The position numbers and the translations under genes were made by a program. The notes beneath the pieces are model-generated. The model saw only the letters and a list, made by a program, of their open reading frames with translations. It searched no databases and was not told the origin of the DNA. 64,000 nt of DNA, from contig CM044311.1 of the NCBI GenBank assembly GCA_024291935.2, forward strand, positions 28,710,001 to 28,774,000. The letters run 5' to 3'. The stretch comes from Okapia johnstoni (lineage: Eukaryota; Chordata; Mammalia; Artiodactyla; Giraffidae). This document shows, piece after piece, positions 10,942 to 21,220 of the stretch; the first letter of the stretch is position 1; each line of letters starts with the position of its first letter.

Positions 10942-10960
10942 ACCAGCAGAGGGCACTGTG
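10942..10960 (+). promoter_or_regulatory. CTCF-like binding motif
   Basis: The string ccagcagagggcactg fits the core of the vertebrate CTCF consensus, including the invariant AG..GGGC block. It lies just right of the L1 pile. Only the motif is seen; occupancy is unknown. Confidence 0.4.
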
Positions 10961-11336
10961 TCTCTCCACAGTCAGTCCAGAAGTGAAGCTGGGGTCCTGG
11001 TCAAGGCACGGAAGTTGTAGATGAGGTTGTTTCAGTTCAAGGCTTGACAAGAAAGACAATAGCTGCTCTTAACAGTCTGCTAGAAAACTAAAAATGCTAC
11101 TAAGAAGTGGTAATAGTTTACTTGGATAGATCAACAGAAATTTGTAGGGTCATTCAAATATGAATTTTTTGTTTTCACTAGCAAGAAATTTATAAGTGTA
11201 CATTACTGATTAACTTTCATTCCTGGGGAAGAACTGGTCTAGGTTTGCTTTCAATGTATGTCTGTTTGTTTTCTTCAAGGTAGTGCTTGTTTAAGGTTTT
11301 CTTCTTGAAAATGCCCGTTCCTTTTTAATGTTTTCT
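10961..11336. other. Single-copy DNA
   Basis: No repeat or gene recognised. Confidence 0.4.
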
Positions 11337-11348
11337 CAGAAGTAAGTA

Positions 11349-11566
11349 AAGGCTTCCCCAATGGCTCAGCAGTAAAGAATCCAACAGCAATCCAGGAAAC
11401 ACAGGAGATGTGGGTTCAGTCCCTGGGTCAGGAACATCCTCTGGAGGAGGAAATGGCAACCCACTCCAGTATTCTTGCCTGGAGAATTCCGTGGACAGAG
11501 CAGACTGGTGGGCTACAGTCCATGGGGTTGCAAAGAGTTGAACGGGACTGAGCATGCTCGAGCAAA
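11349..11566 (+). mobile_element. Bov-tA SINE
   Basis: Full-length plus-strand copy from 'aaggcttccccaatggctc'. It carries a duplication-like stretch in the tRNA head ('caatccaggaaacacagg'). Flanked by cagaagtaagta (11337-11348) and cagaagtaggta (11567-11578), a 12-bp duplication with one mismatch. Confidence 0.93.
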
Positions 11567-11578
11567 CAGAAGTAGGTA

Positions 11579-12029
11579 TTCCATTATGGTAGTGATGTTG
11601 GCCTGAGTACCAGAGTAGTTTGACACTTGTCCAAAAATTATATTCTAATCTTAATTTCATTTTAGTTATATGAGCTATATGAGTTACATGAGTTATATAG
11701 CTATATTTAAGTTATATATACCTTATTTCTAGGCAACCTTATAATTTGGTATGAAATAGAAAGAAATCTAAAAGTCCATGAACTGTTTAACATGCAGAAG
11801 CATTCAAACATTGTAAGGACAGGTTGATGGCCAGAGTTTATATTATACAGCAACACGATTCATGAGTTCTCTCTCGCCCATGCATTTTTTTCATTATATA
11901 TTGGAACTTATGAATGATGATGCCACTTTTCTTCATTCTGTGATAACAGAAGTTTCGCCTGTTGCATTTTGAAATCAACCATCAGAAAGGCAGTTGGATA
12001 CATCTTGATAGAACCTGCTCTGTTACATA
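11579..12029. other. AT-rich DNA with a degenerate (gttatat) stretch
   Basis: At 11663-11725 the words gttatatga/gctatatgag/gttacatgag repeat imperfectly. Nothing else recognised. Confidence 0.45.
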
Positions 12030-12200
12030 CCGGTGTGTGACTTTTGGCAATATTCGGAATCACTAAATCTCAGCACCCATTGGTGACATTGGGGTAACCA
12101 TAGCATTTAGCTCACAGGAGTACTGTGAGTTAAATGATATAACTCACGCAAATCACTCAGTTACAATGTCTGCCACACGAAAGCAATTGATGTCAAGGAT
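12030..12200 (+). mobile_element. MIR SINE remnant
   Basis: Collinear with MIR: 'gtgtgacttttggcaa', 'ctaaatctcagcaccc', 'gttaaatgatataactc', then a 'gtctgccacacg' end. Diverged, no tail or duplications visible. Confidence 0.65.
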
Positions 12201-12639
12201 TATTTAATTAGCTTTATATTCAGTGAAATACATGAAATTAAATAAAATTGGGTCATCTCCATTGTATGGATCCTTCAGGAAGCATGGAGAGAATACAAGA
12301 GAGAGAAACAGTCAAGTGGATAAATGCTAACGTTTTTCTAATTTAATGAATGTCTTAGTAACTATGATATAAACAGAATACAAATGGTTTCTTGAGAAGC
12401 CTTCCATGGTAAACAGTACTAATGATACAACACAACAGAAAGGTCACTGAGCTTTGTATCAGTAAACTTTGCTTTATTATGGTCTATAACTTCCTATTAT
12501 CTAATTTTTGCAAATATGGTGATTACCCTCTTTGTACAAAAAAGACAAACCTCTTCTGGAGCCCCTTGACAAAAGTGAGAAAGTTTCTGATGCTCTGTCT
12601 GGAAGGATCATTGGTAGCCTTGAATAGAAGAGGCTACAC
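12201..12639. other. Single-copy DNA with a 15-bp direct repeat
   Basis: The word ctacactcctggagt is repeated at 12634-12648 and 12654-12668, right at the left edge of the LTR that follows. No gene recognised. Confidence 0.45.
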
Positions 12640-13285
12640 TCCTGGAGTGATAACTACACTCCTGGAGTTACGGGATGACTTGTGTCCCTGCTCCACCTCA
12701 CCCACAAATCATGAATTGAAGTCCTAGCTCCCAATACCATGGAATATGACTATATTTTGAGACAGGGTATCTAAGAAAATAGTGAAGAATAAATAACATC
12801 TTTGGAGTGAGCCCTAATCCTATATGACTGATGTTTTTATGAGAAGAGGAGATTAGGACACCGACGAAGACCATGTGAAGACATAGGGGAAGATGGCCAC
12901 CTACAAGACCTTCAGAAAATACTAACCCTGCTGCCACATTGATTTTAGACCTCTAGCATCCATAACCATGAGGAAATAAATTCCTATAGTTTAATCCATG
13001 CAGTCTGTGGTGCTTTGTTATAGCAGCCTGTGTGTGTGCCAAGTCGCTTCAACCATGTCTGACTCTGTGCGACCATATGGACTGAAACCTGCCAGGCTTC
13101 TCTGTCTATGGGATTCTCCATGTCAGAAATACTGGAGTGGGTTGTTGTGCCCTCCTCCAGAGGATCTTCCCAACCCAGGGATTGAACCTACATCTCTTAT
13201 GTCTCCTGCATTGGCAGGCAGGTTCTTTACCGCTAGCACCAACTGGGAAGTCCCATATAGCAGCCCTAACAACCAGTACACCACT
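12640..13285 (+). mobile_element. MLT1/MST-like (MaLR) solo LTR, interrupted
   Basis: Sense LTR with 'catgaattgaagtcctagc', 'gtgagccctaatcctatatgact', 'gaccatgtgaagacat', a polyadenylation signal in 'gaggaaataaattcc' and the end 'tgctttgttatagcagccctaac'. It is split in the terminal part by a Bov-tA. No internal retroviral sequence adjoins it. Confidence 0.6.
13029..13256 (-). mobile_element. Bov-tA SINE (long-head subtype)
   Basis: Minus-strand copy that carries an extra 'cttatgtctcctgcattgg' stretch and 'ccgctagcaccaactggg' in the head, shared with the copy at 57538, so both belong to one subtype. Flanked by a perfect 9-bp duplication, atagcagcc, at 13020-13028 and 13257-13265. It cuts the end of the LTR. 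Confidence 0.92.
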
Positions 13286-13834
13286 TGTCACTTTTGTTCC
13301 AATTCTCCTTGTTACTCTGACTTCTTCAAGGGCTTAGGGACTTCACTACATGGGTCACCCTGAACTGAACTCACGTTTGAAAGACTCTATTTTGCTTTAA
13401 ATGCTAGGGTTTGACAATATGTTACAGATTAAAGCCCATCAAGAAATGGCAGTGGGGCTAGCTGTAGCCCTTCTCTGAACCCATGAACAAAGTTTCCTTT
13501 ACATAGAAAGATTCCTCTGAAGGAGGAGAGCAAAGAAAAAAGAGAGGCATCTGTTTCTAGCTTTTAGAGATTGATGTATGAATATTAGATGCTGCTGTCT
13601 AGCCTACAAGGGAAGTGAGTGTGCCCTCAAGACAAATGTACTGAAGGCATGACTGCCTTTAGGAAGCCAAAGGGATAGTTCAGATATTCTGAATATTACA
13701 AAAGCTCACTAGTGAAGACCTCATGTTCTGAATGCTAAATTGCCAAGTGGTTCTTTTGCCAACAAAAGAGGAAGAAAGTTATTGCAAAGTGTGGGTGACT
13801 TGTAATAGCACTTTAAGTTAACCAGCAGTATTTG
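13286..13834. other. Single-copy DNA
   Basis: No gene or repeat recognised. Confidence 0.4.
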
Positions 13835-14480
13835 TTTGCTGTTGCTGCCATAACAAGTTATCACAAATTTAGCAGCTTCAGACAACACCCATTCATTATT
13901 TTCTAGTCCAAGAAGTCAGAATCTGGGTGCAGCATGGCTTAGCTAGGTTCTCTCAGCTCAGTATCTTCCAAATGCTGAAATCAAGGTGTCAGCCAGCCTG
14001 GGCTCTTACCTGGAGGCTCTAGGGGGAATAATCTGCTTCCAAGTTCACTCGGTGGTTTTCAGAATCCAGTTGTAAGCCTGAGGTCCCCATTTCTATATTG
14101 TTTTTCAGTAACTTAGTCATGTCTGACTCTTTGTGACCCCACGGACTGCAGCACGCCAGGCCTCTCTGTCCCTATCTCCCAAAGTTTGCCCAAGTTCATG
14201 TCCATTGCATCAGTGACGCCATCCAGTCATCTCATCCTCTGACACCCTCTTTACCTTCTGCCCGCAATTCTGCCCATTTCTATAGCTTTCTTGGGTTTCA
14301 AGCCAACAGTAGTAGGTCAAATCTTTCTCCTGCTTTGACTCTCTGACTTCCTCTTCTGCTACCAGGTGGAGAAAGATCTGTAATTTTAAGGGCTCATATG
14401 ATTAGGTTAGATCCACCTATATATCTCCCTGTTTTGAAGTCAGCTGGTTAGTGATTTTAATTGCTTCTTCCAAGTTCATT
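13835..14480 (-). mobile_element. MLT1-like solo LTR, interrupted
   Basis: Antisense MaLR LTR: 'ttgctgttgctgccataacaag', 'caaatttagcagcttcagac', 'gctgaaatcaaggtgtcagcc', then, after the BovB insert, 'ctctgacttcctcttctgctacc' and 'aagggctcatatgattaggtt'. Collinear on both sides of the insert. Fossil only. Confidence 0.65.
14098..14272 (-). mobile_element. BovB 3' end, 175 bp
   Basis: Tail sequence from 'ttcagtaacttagtcatg' to 'ctttaccttctgcccgc'. Flanked by a perfect 12-bp duplication, cccatttctata, at 14086-14097 and 14273-14284, inside the MLT1-like LTR. Confidence 0.93.
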
Positions 14481-14674
14481 TTGATATATAATCTAATCTA
14501 TTTTGGGGAGTCATGAACAAATATTACAGGAGCCAGAATTCTGCTTACCACCCATCTTTTAAGTGATATTCTCTGTATTTGCCTAGGTGAATTTTTTGTT
14601 TCATTTGGAATAGCTGTGAACATGTAAGTAGCATGTATCAGCTCCACGCTCTAACCACTGAGATAACCGGCTCT

Positions 14675-14886
14675 TGTTGCTGTTGTTTAGTCACTACGTC
14701 CTATCTGACTCTTTGTGACCCCGTGGACTGTAGCCACTATGCTTCTCCATCCATGGGGTTTTCTAGGCAAGAATACTGGAGTGGGCTGTCGTTTCCTCCT
14801 CCAGGGGATCTTCCTGACCCAGGGACTGAACCCATGTCTCCTGAATAGCAGGCAGATTCTTTGCTGCTGAGCCACTGGGGAAGCCC
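14675..14886 (-). mobile_element. Bov-tA SINE
   Basis: Complete minus-strand copy with a (gtt)-type tail at the left and the head ending 'gccactggggaagccc'. No clear duplication could be read. Confidence 0.9.
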
Positions 14887-15195
14887 AGTTGGCCCTTTAA
14901 GTAGTATCTAAATAATGGCGTTTGACTTCTAATGCACTTGTTTTTGCATTTTTATTTTTCTTTTTTTATGATGAAATCTTCATTTTCCTTTCTGACTTAC
15001 AAACCCAGGCTCAACTGAAATTTTTTATACTGATGGATGACTCCCGCAGTTATCTCTGGACCACTTGCATAGCAAGTCTATTACTTTGGTCTTAGTCATA
15101 AGAAAGGACTTTTTAAAGACTTCCAGGTATGAATAAAGGTAATGGAAAAATACACTAATTCTAATTGAAAGAAAAACAAACAAACAATGCTTTGT
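14887..15195. other. Single-copy DNA
   Basis: T-rich at 14940-14970; no gene or repeat recognised. Confidence 0.4.
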
Positions 15196-15380
15196 CAGTG
15201 GTTCTCAAATTTTCAGCTGCATCAGAATCACCTGGAGAGTTCGTTAAAACGTGAATTGCTGGGCCAACTCTTGAGTTTCTGATTTAGTTTCTGTGAAACG
15301 CAGGGTTGATATTTGCATTTTGATAAGTTTCTAGTAATGTTACTACTACCAGTTCAGGGTCCATTCTTTGGAAACCACTT
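15196..15380 (+). mobile_element. MER5A-like hAT non-autonomous DNA transposon
   Basis: Begins with the hAT-Charlie terminal repeat cagtggttctcaaa and ends with its imperfect inverse, gaaaccactt, at 15371-15380. The interior 'cagaatcacctggagag' and 'tgatttagtttctgtg' match MER5A. Both ends are present, so the copy is near complete at 185 bp. It encodes nothing. Confidence 0.8.
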
Positions 15381-16592
15381 CTTTAGATTTTTTAATTTCT
15401 ATTTTTTTTTTCATTTATGAAAAAGCACAGATTTGCTGCTTCATGTCTCTCAGGATACCTGTAACATACATATTACTATAATTATTTTATAACTACCCCA
15501 CGAAATAATGAGCACGGAATAGAAAGCTGATGTGAAAAAAAGTGGCATGGAAAGAAAGGAGCCTGGTCATCAATGATATTTAGGACATTTCCTTATGTGT
15601 ACAATGCAATGATAAGTTTGTTTTAAACATCATTTATTTTCTAGCTTTATCTAAATATGACCCTATAAATATTAAGCATAAGACAGTAAGAGGGTTTGGT
15701 GACAATGGAGGGCCAAAGAAGAAAGTGAATTGTTAGTATTCAAATGTTTCTTTTGGAAGTAAAATGTTCAGGGAAAATTTTTTTAAATCCCGATTTAAAT
15801 CTCATGCTTCATCTACTGGACCAAATACTCATGCTTTATCTACCGAACCAAATAGGAAATACTTACTAAAACTTTATCTCAAAATGTATTCAAGTACTTT
15901 TGTCAGTGGTATAATTGTCCACATTGAATAGGCCTATGTCTATTCAAAAATATTTGCTATCTCCTTTTCATGGGGAAAGAAAAACATCAAATATTTAATT
16001 GTGAAGGTGGGAAATTTTTCTGCCAAGTAGGCTATTGTTTCTTATAGATGAATCATAGTAGTGGTTACTATTAATATCTAGTATATAATACCAGATATTG
16101 CTATAAAAGAGAAAGGTCAAAGCTTGAATCTTTAAATGGAGACACTGGGAAAACATTCTCTGTTCAATTCAGTAAAAGAGAGAAATGTGGTGAAGATACA
16201 TGTAAGATACAGTAGACATGAGTTTTGAAAGCACAGAAGCTAGTGGAAGTTTCAGAGGAGATGAAAAGAATTCTAATCAAAGAAGAGGGAAAAAGATGAT
16301 AATGAGAAGAGTTACTTTCCTTTTTTGCAATGATGTCACAGTGAATTTATAACTCTTTTTTCTGACCTGTTTTCTTCAATACAGCTGTAGCCAGTCTGCT
16401 AGTTTCTTAGAACCCTATTGAGGAAGGCAGGAAAATATATTCCTCAATGCCTCCAATATTCTACATGGAGTCTTTTGAAGTCCAGAAAATTTGATTCTGA
16501 AATAAATTCCCTCTGAGCAACCCTGCTTAGAAATAAAACACCAAAGGCCATGGGAGATAGCAAATGGTCTTTTTTGTTTGTTTTTTCAGTTG
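15381..16592. other. AT-rich single-copy DNA
   Basis: 1.2 kb without recognisable gene or repeat. The imperfectly repeated 'actcatgctt(t/c)atctac' phrase occurs at about 15801-15843. Confidence 0.4.
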
Positions 16593-17004
16593 TCACATTT
16601 TTTAAAAATTGAGGCATAGATGCTTTACAATGTTGTGTTGGTTTCTCCGGTACAACAAAGTGAATCAGTCATTGTTGCTATTGTTTACTCACTAAGTCAT
16701 ATCCTACTCTTTTGGGACCCCATGGACTGTAACCCACCATGCTCCTTTGTTCATGGGATTTCCCAGGCAAGAATGCTGGGGTGGGTGGCCATTAATTTCC
16801 CCAAGGGATCTTCCTGACCCAGGAATCAGATTCATGTCTCCTGCATTGGCAGGCAGATTCTTTACCACTGAGCCACCAAGCATCAGACATATGTAGACAT
16901 ATATCTCCTCCCTGTTGGTCCTCCTTCCCACCCCATCCATCCCATCCTTCAGAGTCACTGCAGAGTAAATGGGTTTTACACAACGACATTGTTAAGAAAT
17001 TTCT
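16593..17004 (-). mobile_element. Ruminant/artiodactyl L1 3' end, interrupted
   Basis: Antisense 3' end 'gaggcatagatgctttacaatg' and 'tgaatcagtca', continuing after the SINE as 'gacatatgtagacatatatctcc' and 'tcctccttcccaccccatcc'. Collinear with the ruminant L1 3' end. Confidence 0.75.
16672..16880 (-). mobile_element. Bov-tA SINE
   Basis: Minus-strand copy inside the L1 3' end. Flanks aatcagtca (16663-16671) and catcagaca (16881-16889) look like a duplication with mismatches. Confidence 0.88.
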
Positions 17005-17017
17005 AGTGTCTATGTGA

Positions 17018-17286
17018 GGAGAAGGCAATGGCACCCCACGCCAGTACTCTTGCCTGGAGAATCCCATGGACGGAGGAGCCTGGTAGGCTACAGTCCATGG
17101 GGTCGCTAACAGTTGGACACGACTGAGCGACTTCACTTTCACTTTTCCCTTTCATGCATTGGAGAAGGAAATGGCAACCCACTCCAGTAGTCTTGCCTGG
17201 AGAATCCCAGGGACGGCGGAGCCTGGTGGGCTGCCGTCTATGGGGTTGCACAGAGTTGGACATGACTGAAGCAACTTAGCAGCAGC
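17018..17286 (+). mobile_element. Bov-A2 SINE (dimeric)
   Basis: Two Bov-A units separated by the 'ttcacttttccctttcatgc' linker, ending 'cttagcagcagcag'. Flanked by a 13-bp duplication, agtgtctatgtga, at 17005-17017 and 17287-17299. Only slightly diverged, so relatively young. Confidence 0.95.
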
Positions 17287-17299
17287 AGTGTCTATGTGA

Positions 17300-18209
17300 A
17301 ATTTTTATACTCAATTCCGTATATATTTTAATAAACTAAAAATGATTTATGAGTTGTGACAAGAATAGACTTAGGAGCAATGCCAAAATTTAATGTTATA
17401 GCCCAGTTCAGGGCTGAGGCTCTAGTTGTCTGGAGAAGCTCATGACCAAAGAGGCAGATAGCTCTGTATCCTTTGTAAGATGGGCCATTTTTACACAATG
17501 ACAACAGTGAATTGGAAGCAAGTGAATAAAATTGTCTGTTGGGTTTATCTCAGATCTTTAATGATTCGTGAAATCTGGAGGAACAACCTCAAGAACCCTT
17601 CCTTACATCAGCAAGTTTGTGGCTACTCAAAGATGCTTCCTTGGGAGCTTAGAAACTTAAAGCAACAATAAAAATCCCAGAAGATTTTATCACATAAAAA
17701 GCCAGAGACAAATATCTGCTAAGTGGTACTATTTTCTTTCTTCGAGTTATAAATTGCTACTATGGATCCTGGAACCAGAGAGCACTCATGTGACATATTT
17801 TGAGATTAAGTGGCTGATCCATCAGTAGGAGTGAATTTACATGTGTAGAAACATCTTTCAAATCAAAATGTAGCAGCATGTTGCCTTGTGGGATGGAATA
17901 GGAGGACCCAGAATACGTATTAAAATCTTGCCAAATAGGTTTGAGACCCACTTGTTTGTTGTATACGTGGTGTGGCAGAGGTCCTGATAACATCAGTGGC
18001 CTATTTAAGTGTGAAGGTTGTTTTGTTCGGGGATAAAAGCAAGGTTTTCCTACACTGACTTGGCTTCTAAGAGGGATGGTGCCAGAAAGCAAAAAGTTAA
18101 TGGAAAAAAACAAAATGTGCTGTGGCCTTGGGGCATATTCTGCAGAGAAGAAGTACAGCAATGTTTTCTTTTCCCACCTTCATGAGGTATAATGATTGGT
18201 ACTAAAGAA
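17300..18209. other. Single-copy DNA with a 133-codon open frame
   Basis: No repeat recognised. A minus-strand frame at 17760-18161 is open for 133 codons from an ATG. The product is rich in L, S, P and H, has no domain I know, and lacks an obvious promoter or splice context. I treat it as probably chance; it is noted because it lies in non-repeat DNA. Confidence 0.3.
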
Positions 18210-18370
18210 ATGCAGATACTAGATTAGAGTGCATGCAGTGTGCCAGGCACTACACATTTGATTCTAATATCAACCAATTTGGGGAAACTGAGACTCAGAG
18301 TGGCAGAAGGAATATGACTGGATTGTCAGTCTGGGTATATCTGGCTCCCAGGTCCACTCCATATACTGAA
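18210..18370 (-). mobile_element. MIR SINE remnant
   Basis: Antisense MIR: 'gtgtgccaggcactacacat', 'ggggaaactgagactcagag', 'ggcagaaggaatatg', 'ctggctcccaggtcc'. One of the better preserved MIRs here. Confidence 0.75.
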
Positions 18371-18849
18371 GTGTTGCCGAAATCTGACTGGAACAGCCAC
18401 CATGACCTGAATGACTTTTGTAAAAGTCACAATGTTTTCATATGTAAAACAATAGATCATCTTCTAAGGTTTAATCAAAAAATCTAAAAACATGACTGCA
18501 TTCTCTGGAAATTAAAAGGATTTCACAAGAGCATTGGCAAAATCTCTTCTACCACAGGCTAAGTAATTTTCCCCCAGCTTTGTAAAAACACTCACACCCG
18601 TTTAACTTCAGTTTATTCAAAGTCCGTTGGGTGTAAATAAATGAGCTATTTTAACAAGGTAATTACTTTTAAAAAATAGATAGCATGACAAATAACAGAA
18701 CAATTGGCACCAGGAATAACTTTCTTGGTTTTTTTCCTTCTAGATTGGATAATTTATTTTCTTGCCTCAAGAGAAGTAAGGAATGTTGAGCATGGCCCTA
18801 ATTAAAGCCCTGTCACAAGTGTCATAGTAATTTAGACCCTCGCTAAAGC
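18371..18849. other. Single-copy DNA
   Basis: Possible very diverged MIR-like stretch at 18400-18470; otherwise nothing recognised. Confidence 0.35.
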
Positions 18850-19196
18850 CTTGAATCCAGCTGCAAATCTATCAGTGACCTGGCCCCTGCCCGCCTCTCC
18901 AGTTCATCTCCTCCGTCTTAGATGAAGCCAGATTGGACCTCTCACTGTTCCTTGAACACTCCAGGCTCTACTGCCCCAGGCCTTTCTCTTCTCATTGCCT
19001 GGAATGCTCATAGATACTTTTCTGGCTTATTCCCTTGCTTTGTTTGATTTTGACACAAAGGGCTTTTTATCACAATGGAGTTGTTAGACCACGCTGGCTT
19101 AAAGTCTTCCATCTACCCCTACTGGCTCTCTCTATGCTTTTCCTCTGCTCTATTTTTCTTCATAACACTTAGTCTTTTTTTTCTAAATTTATTTTT

Positions 19197-19337
19197 TGAG
19201 ACGAAATTCCCCAAATTTTAATTGCTTTTAAAAATTTTATTCATCTGTTATTTTTAAAGCTGAGTCCCTTCACTGTTCACCTGAAACTGTCACAACATTG
19301 TTAATCGGCTAAACCCCAGTATAAAATGTTTTTGGTG
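19197..19337 (+). mobile_element. L1 3' tail fragment nested in L1
   Basis: Contains 'gctgagtcccttcactgttcacc', 'ctgaaactgtcacaacattg' and 'cccagtataaaatg', a sense L1 3' terminal sequence. Flanked by a perfect 15-bp direct repeat, tctaaatttattttt, at 19182-19196 and 19338-19352, which belongs to the surrounding minus-strand L1 tail. The expected A-rich tail is short, so orientation is less sure than the insertion itself. Confidence 0.6.
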
Positions 19338-19385
19338 TCTAAATTTATTTTTAATCGGGAAAATTGAATGGTATGTTAGTTTCTG

Positions 19386-19602
19386 GTGTGCTGTGCTGTG
19401 CTTAGTCACTCAGTAGTGTCCTACACTTTGGGACCCCATGGACTGTAGTCTGCCAGGCTCCTCTGTCCATGAAATTCTCCAGGCAAGAATACTGGAGTGG
19501 GTTGCTATTCCCTTCTCCAGGGGATCTCCCAACCCAGAGGTCAAACCCAAGTTTCCTGCATTAGCAGGTGGTTTCTTTACCACTGAGCCACCAGGGAAGC
19601 CC
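19386..19602 (-). mobile_element. Bov-tA SINE nested in L1
   Basis: Complete minus-strand copy with a perfect 9-bp duplication, tagtttctg, at 19377-19385 and 19603-19611. Confidence 0.93.
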
Positions 19603-19930
19603 TAGTTTCTGCTGTACAACAATGCAAATCAGCCATATTTATGCATATTAATATATCCCTTCCCTCTTGAGCTTCCCTCCCCTCCCCCCACCTCATTCCT
19701 CTAGGTCATCCGAGAGTGCCAGGCTGGACTCCCTAGCACTTGCTCTTATATTTCACATTTATTTTTTATTTATTCCCCCACCCCCCAATAAGACCCCAGA
19801 CTATAACCTCCAAGAGGACAAGGAACATGCTCATCTTGTTTTATCAGTCTCCTCCAGCCCCTAAGACAACCTTGGTCAGGCCAAGGCCCAATAAGCTCCA
19901 TATTTGCTGAATCTATTGAATACATGGTTT

Positions 19931-20610
19931 TAACTTTTGTTTAAAATATTTAGAAGTGCTTCATCTGAATAAAGCTTCCCTTGGAAGTTAAAACCAAGCA
20001 AAAGGGCTCATCAGATTAATTTTTTCTCTCTTTGCCTTCAGTAGCAGACTGAAAATTTCTAGAATAGAGCAAGACGCAGAAGCTGGCATCAATTTAATTA
20101 AAGAGGAGCCATTTGAAATAGCAGCCGTGTTGACCCAGTGTTAATGAGGGAAAACTGACACCGCATCTGGGGCTCCTCTCCTGGCTGTCCGGCTGCCTTG
20201 CATGTGTGGCTGGAGAATGGTCCTCTGCACCCAGGCGGCCACTGAGACAGCAGGTGGTGCCATTTGTCTGGGCAACCAGAGCATCCCCAGTGGGAGGGTC
20301 AACCTCACAGTGTCATTCAGGCAACAACATGGAGGAGCCCTTTCCTCTACCGCAGGTCTTGGGGAAGTGAAATGTATGAGGATCTCAGAGTCAGGAACTG
20401 GGATAAAACTTGCTTTCTAGGATGTCAGTAGATGGAGTAACTGCATCTGTGAGTTATAAATTGAAAAGAGACAGGCAAGCGGGGCAGGCTAACTTGCTTA
20501 TCTGTCTGTTCACATTTACCTGCTCCTGGGATGTTCCCATGAGCCTCAGATTCATTCCTCACATACAGGTTTACTCTCTCAGTGTTGAGAGCATGCTGTG
20601 AAGAAAATTT
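19931..20610. promoter_or_regulatory. Repeat-free GC-richer block, candidate conserved non-coding element
   Basis: This 680-bp segment is free of recognised repeats and clearly richer in G+C (20160-20400) than its surroundings. It holds homeodomain-type words such as cagattaattttt (20013 on) and caatttaattaaag (20090 on), close to 'gcagccgtgttgaccc'. Regulatory function is an inference only. A 72-codon plus frame at 20202-20420 has no recognisable product. Confidence 0.3.
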
Positions 20611-20620
20611 TCATTTATAT

Positions 20621-20820
20621 TGTGAGTGCATGCTCAGTTTCTCAGTCGTGTCTGAGTCTTTTCCATCCCATGCCCACCAGTCTGCCCATGGGATTCTCCA
20701 GGCAAGCATACTAGTGGGTTGCCTTTTCCTACTCCAGGGGATCTTCATGACCCAGGGATCAAACCTGAATCTCCTGCATTGGCAGGCAGATTCTTTACCA
20801 CTGTGCCACCTGACAAGCCC
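20621..20820 (-). mobile_element. Bov-tA SINE
   Basis: Minus-strand copy with small internal deletions. Perfect 10-bp duplication, tcatttatat, at 20611-20620 and 20821-20830. Confidence 0.93.
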
Positions 20821-20869
20821 TCATTTATATCAGTGACATCTTATTTCAAAATCGAATCTTTCTTTAATA

Positions 20870-21220
20870 GCATCTATAACCCATGCTATTGAATGCCTAC
20901 TCTATGACAGTCTGCATTAGCAACTGAGATCACCAAGTATCGATATAACAAAACATGATTCCTCTCTACAAGTTGAGGACGTGTAAACAATGTTTTAACT
21001 ACCCTACGAGAGGTATGAACAAGCTGTTATGGACTCTCCATGGAGAAAATGTCAATAATTGGGGGAAACAGAGAAGGTTTCCATTAGAAGATGATGTGTG
21101 AATTTGAAAGATGAGTGGGGATTTTTCAGGAAGAAATGTCAGGGGAAGTTCATACTATGCAAAAAGGGCAGCAAATATCAAAACAATAAATTGGATTTTA
21201 GTAATGGTAAGAATATTGAC
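20870..21220 (-). mobile_element. L2 LINE 3' end
   Basis: Antisense L2: 'attgaatgcctactctatgacag', 'caaaacatgattcctctctacaag', then 'gagaaggtttccattagaag', 'gaatttgaaagatgag', 'caaaaagggcagcaaat'. Diverged but collinear. Confidence 0.6.

Larger units (their letters stand above)
19175..19732 (-). mobile_element. Ruminant L1 3' end inserted in L2
   Basis: T-rich tail at left, then after nested inserts 'gctgtacaacaatgcaaatcagcc' and 'cctctaggtcatccgagag'. Flanks aacacttagtct (19164 on) and agcacttgctct (19735 on) are near-identical and are adjacent words in L2, so they look like the duplication. Confidence 0.7.
18850..19930 (+). mobile_element. L2 LINE 3' end, interrupted
   Basis: Sense L2: 'cagtgacctggcccctgcc', 'ctccagttcatctcctcc', 'tgttccttgaacactccaggc', 'gcctttctcttctcattgcctggaatgctc', 'cttcataacactt'. 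It resumes at about 19733 with 'tagcacttgctcttatatttcac', 'taacctccaagaggacaagg' and the 3' terminus 'atatttgctgaatctattgaa'. The two halves are collinear. The gap is an L1-based nest. Confidence 0.75.

Noticed and set aside
20202..20420. 72-codon frame in the GC-rich block as an exon
   Set aside because: No recognisable protein similarity or flanking splice pattern; the higher GC alone lengthens open frames.
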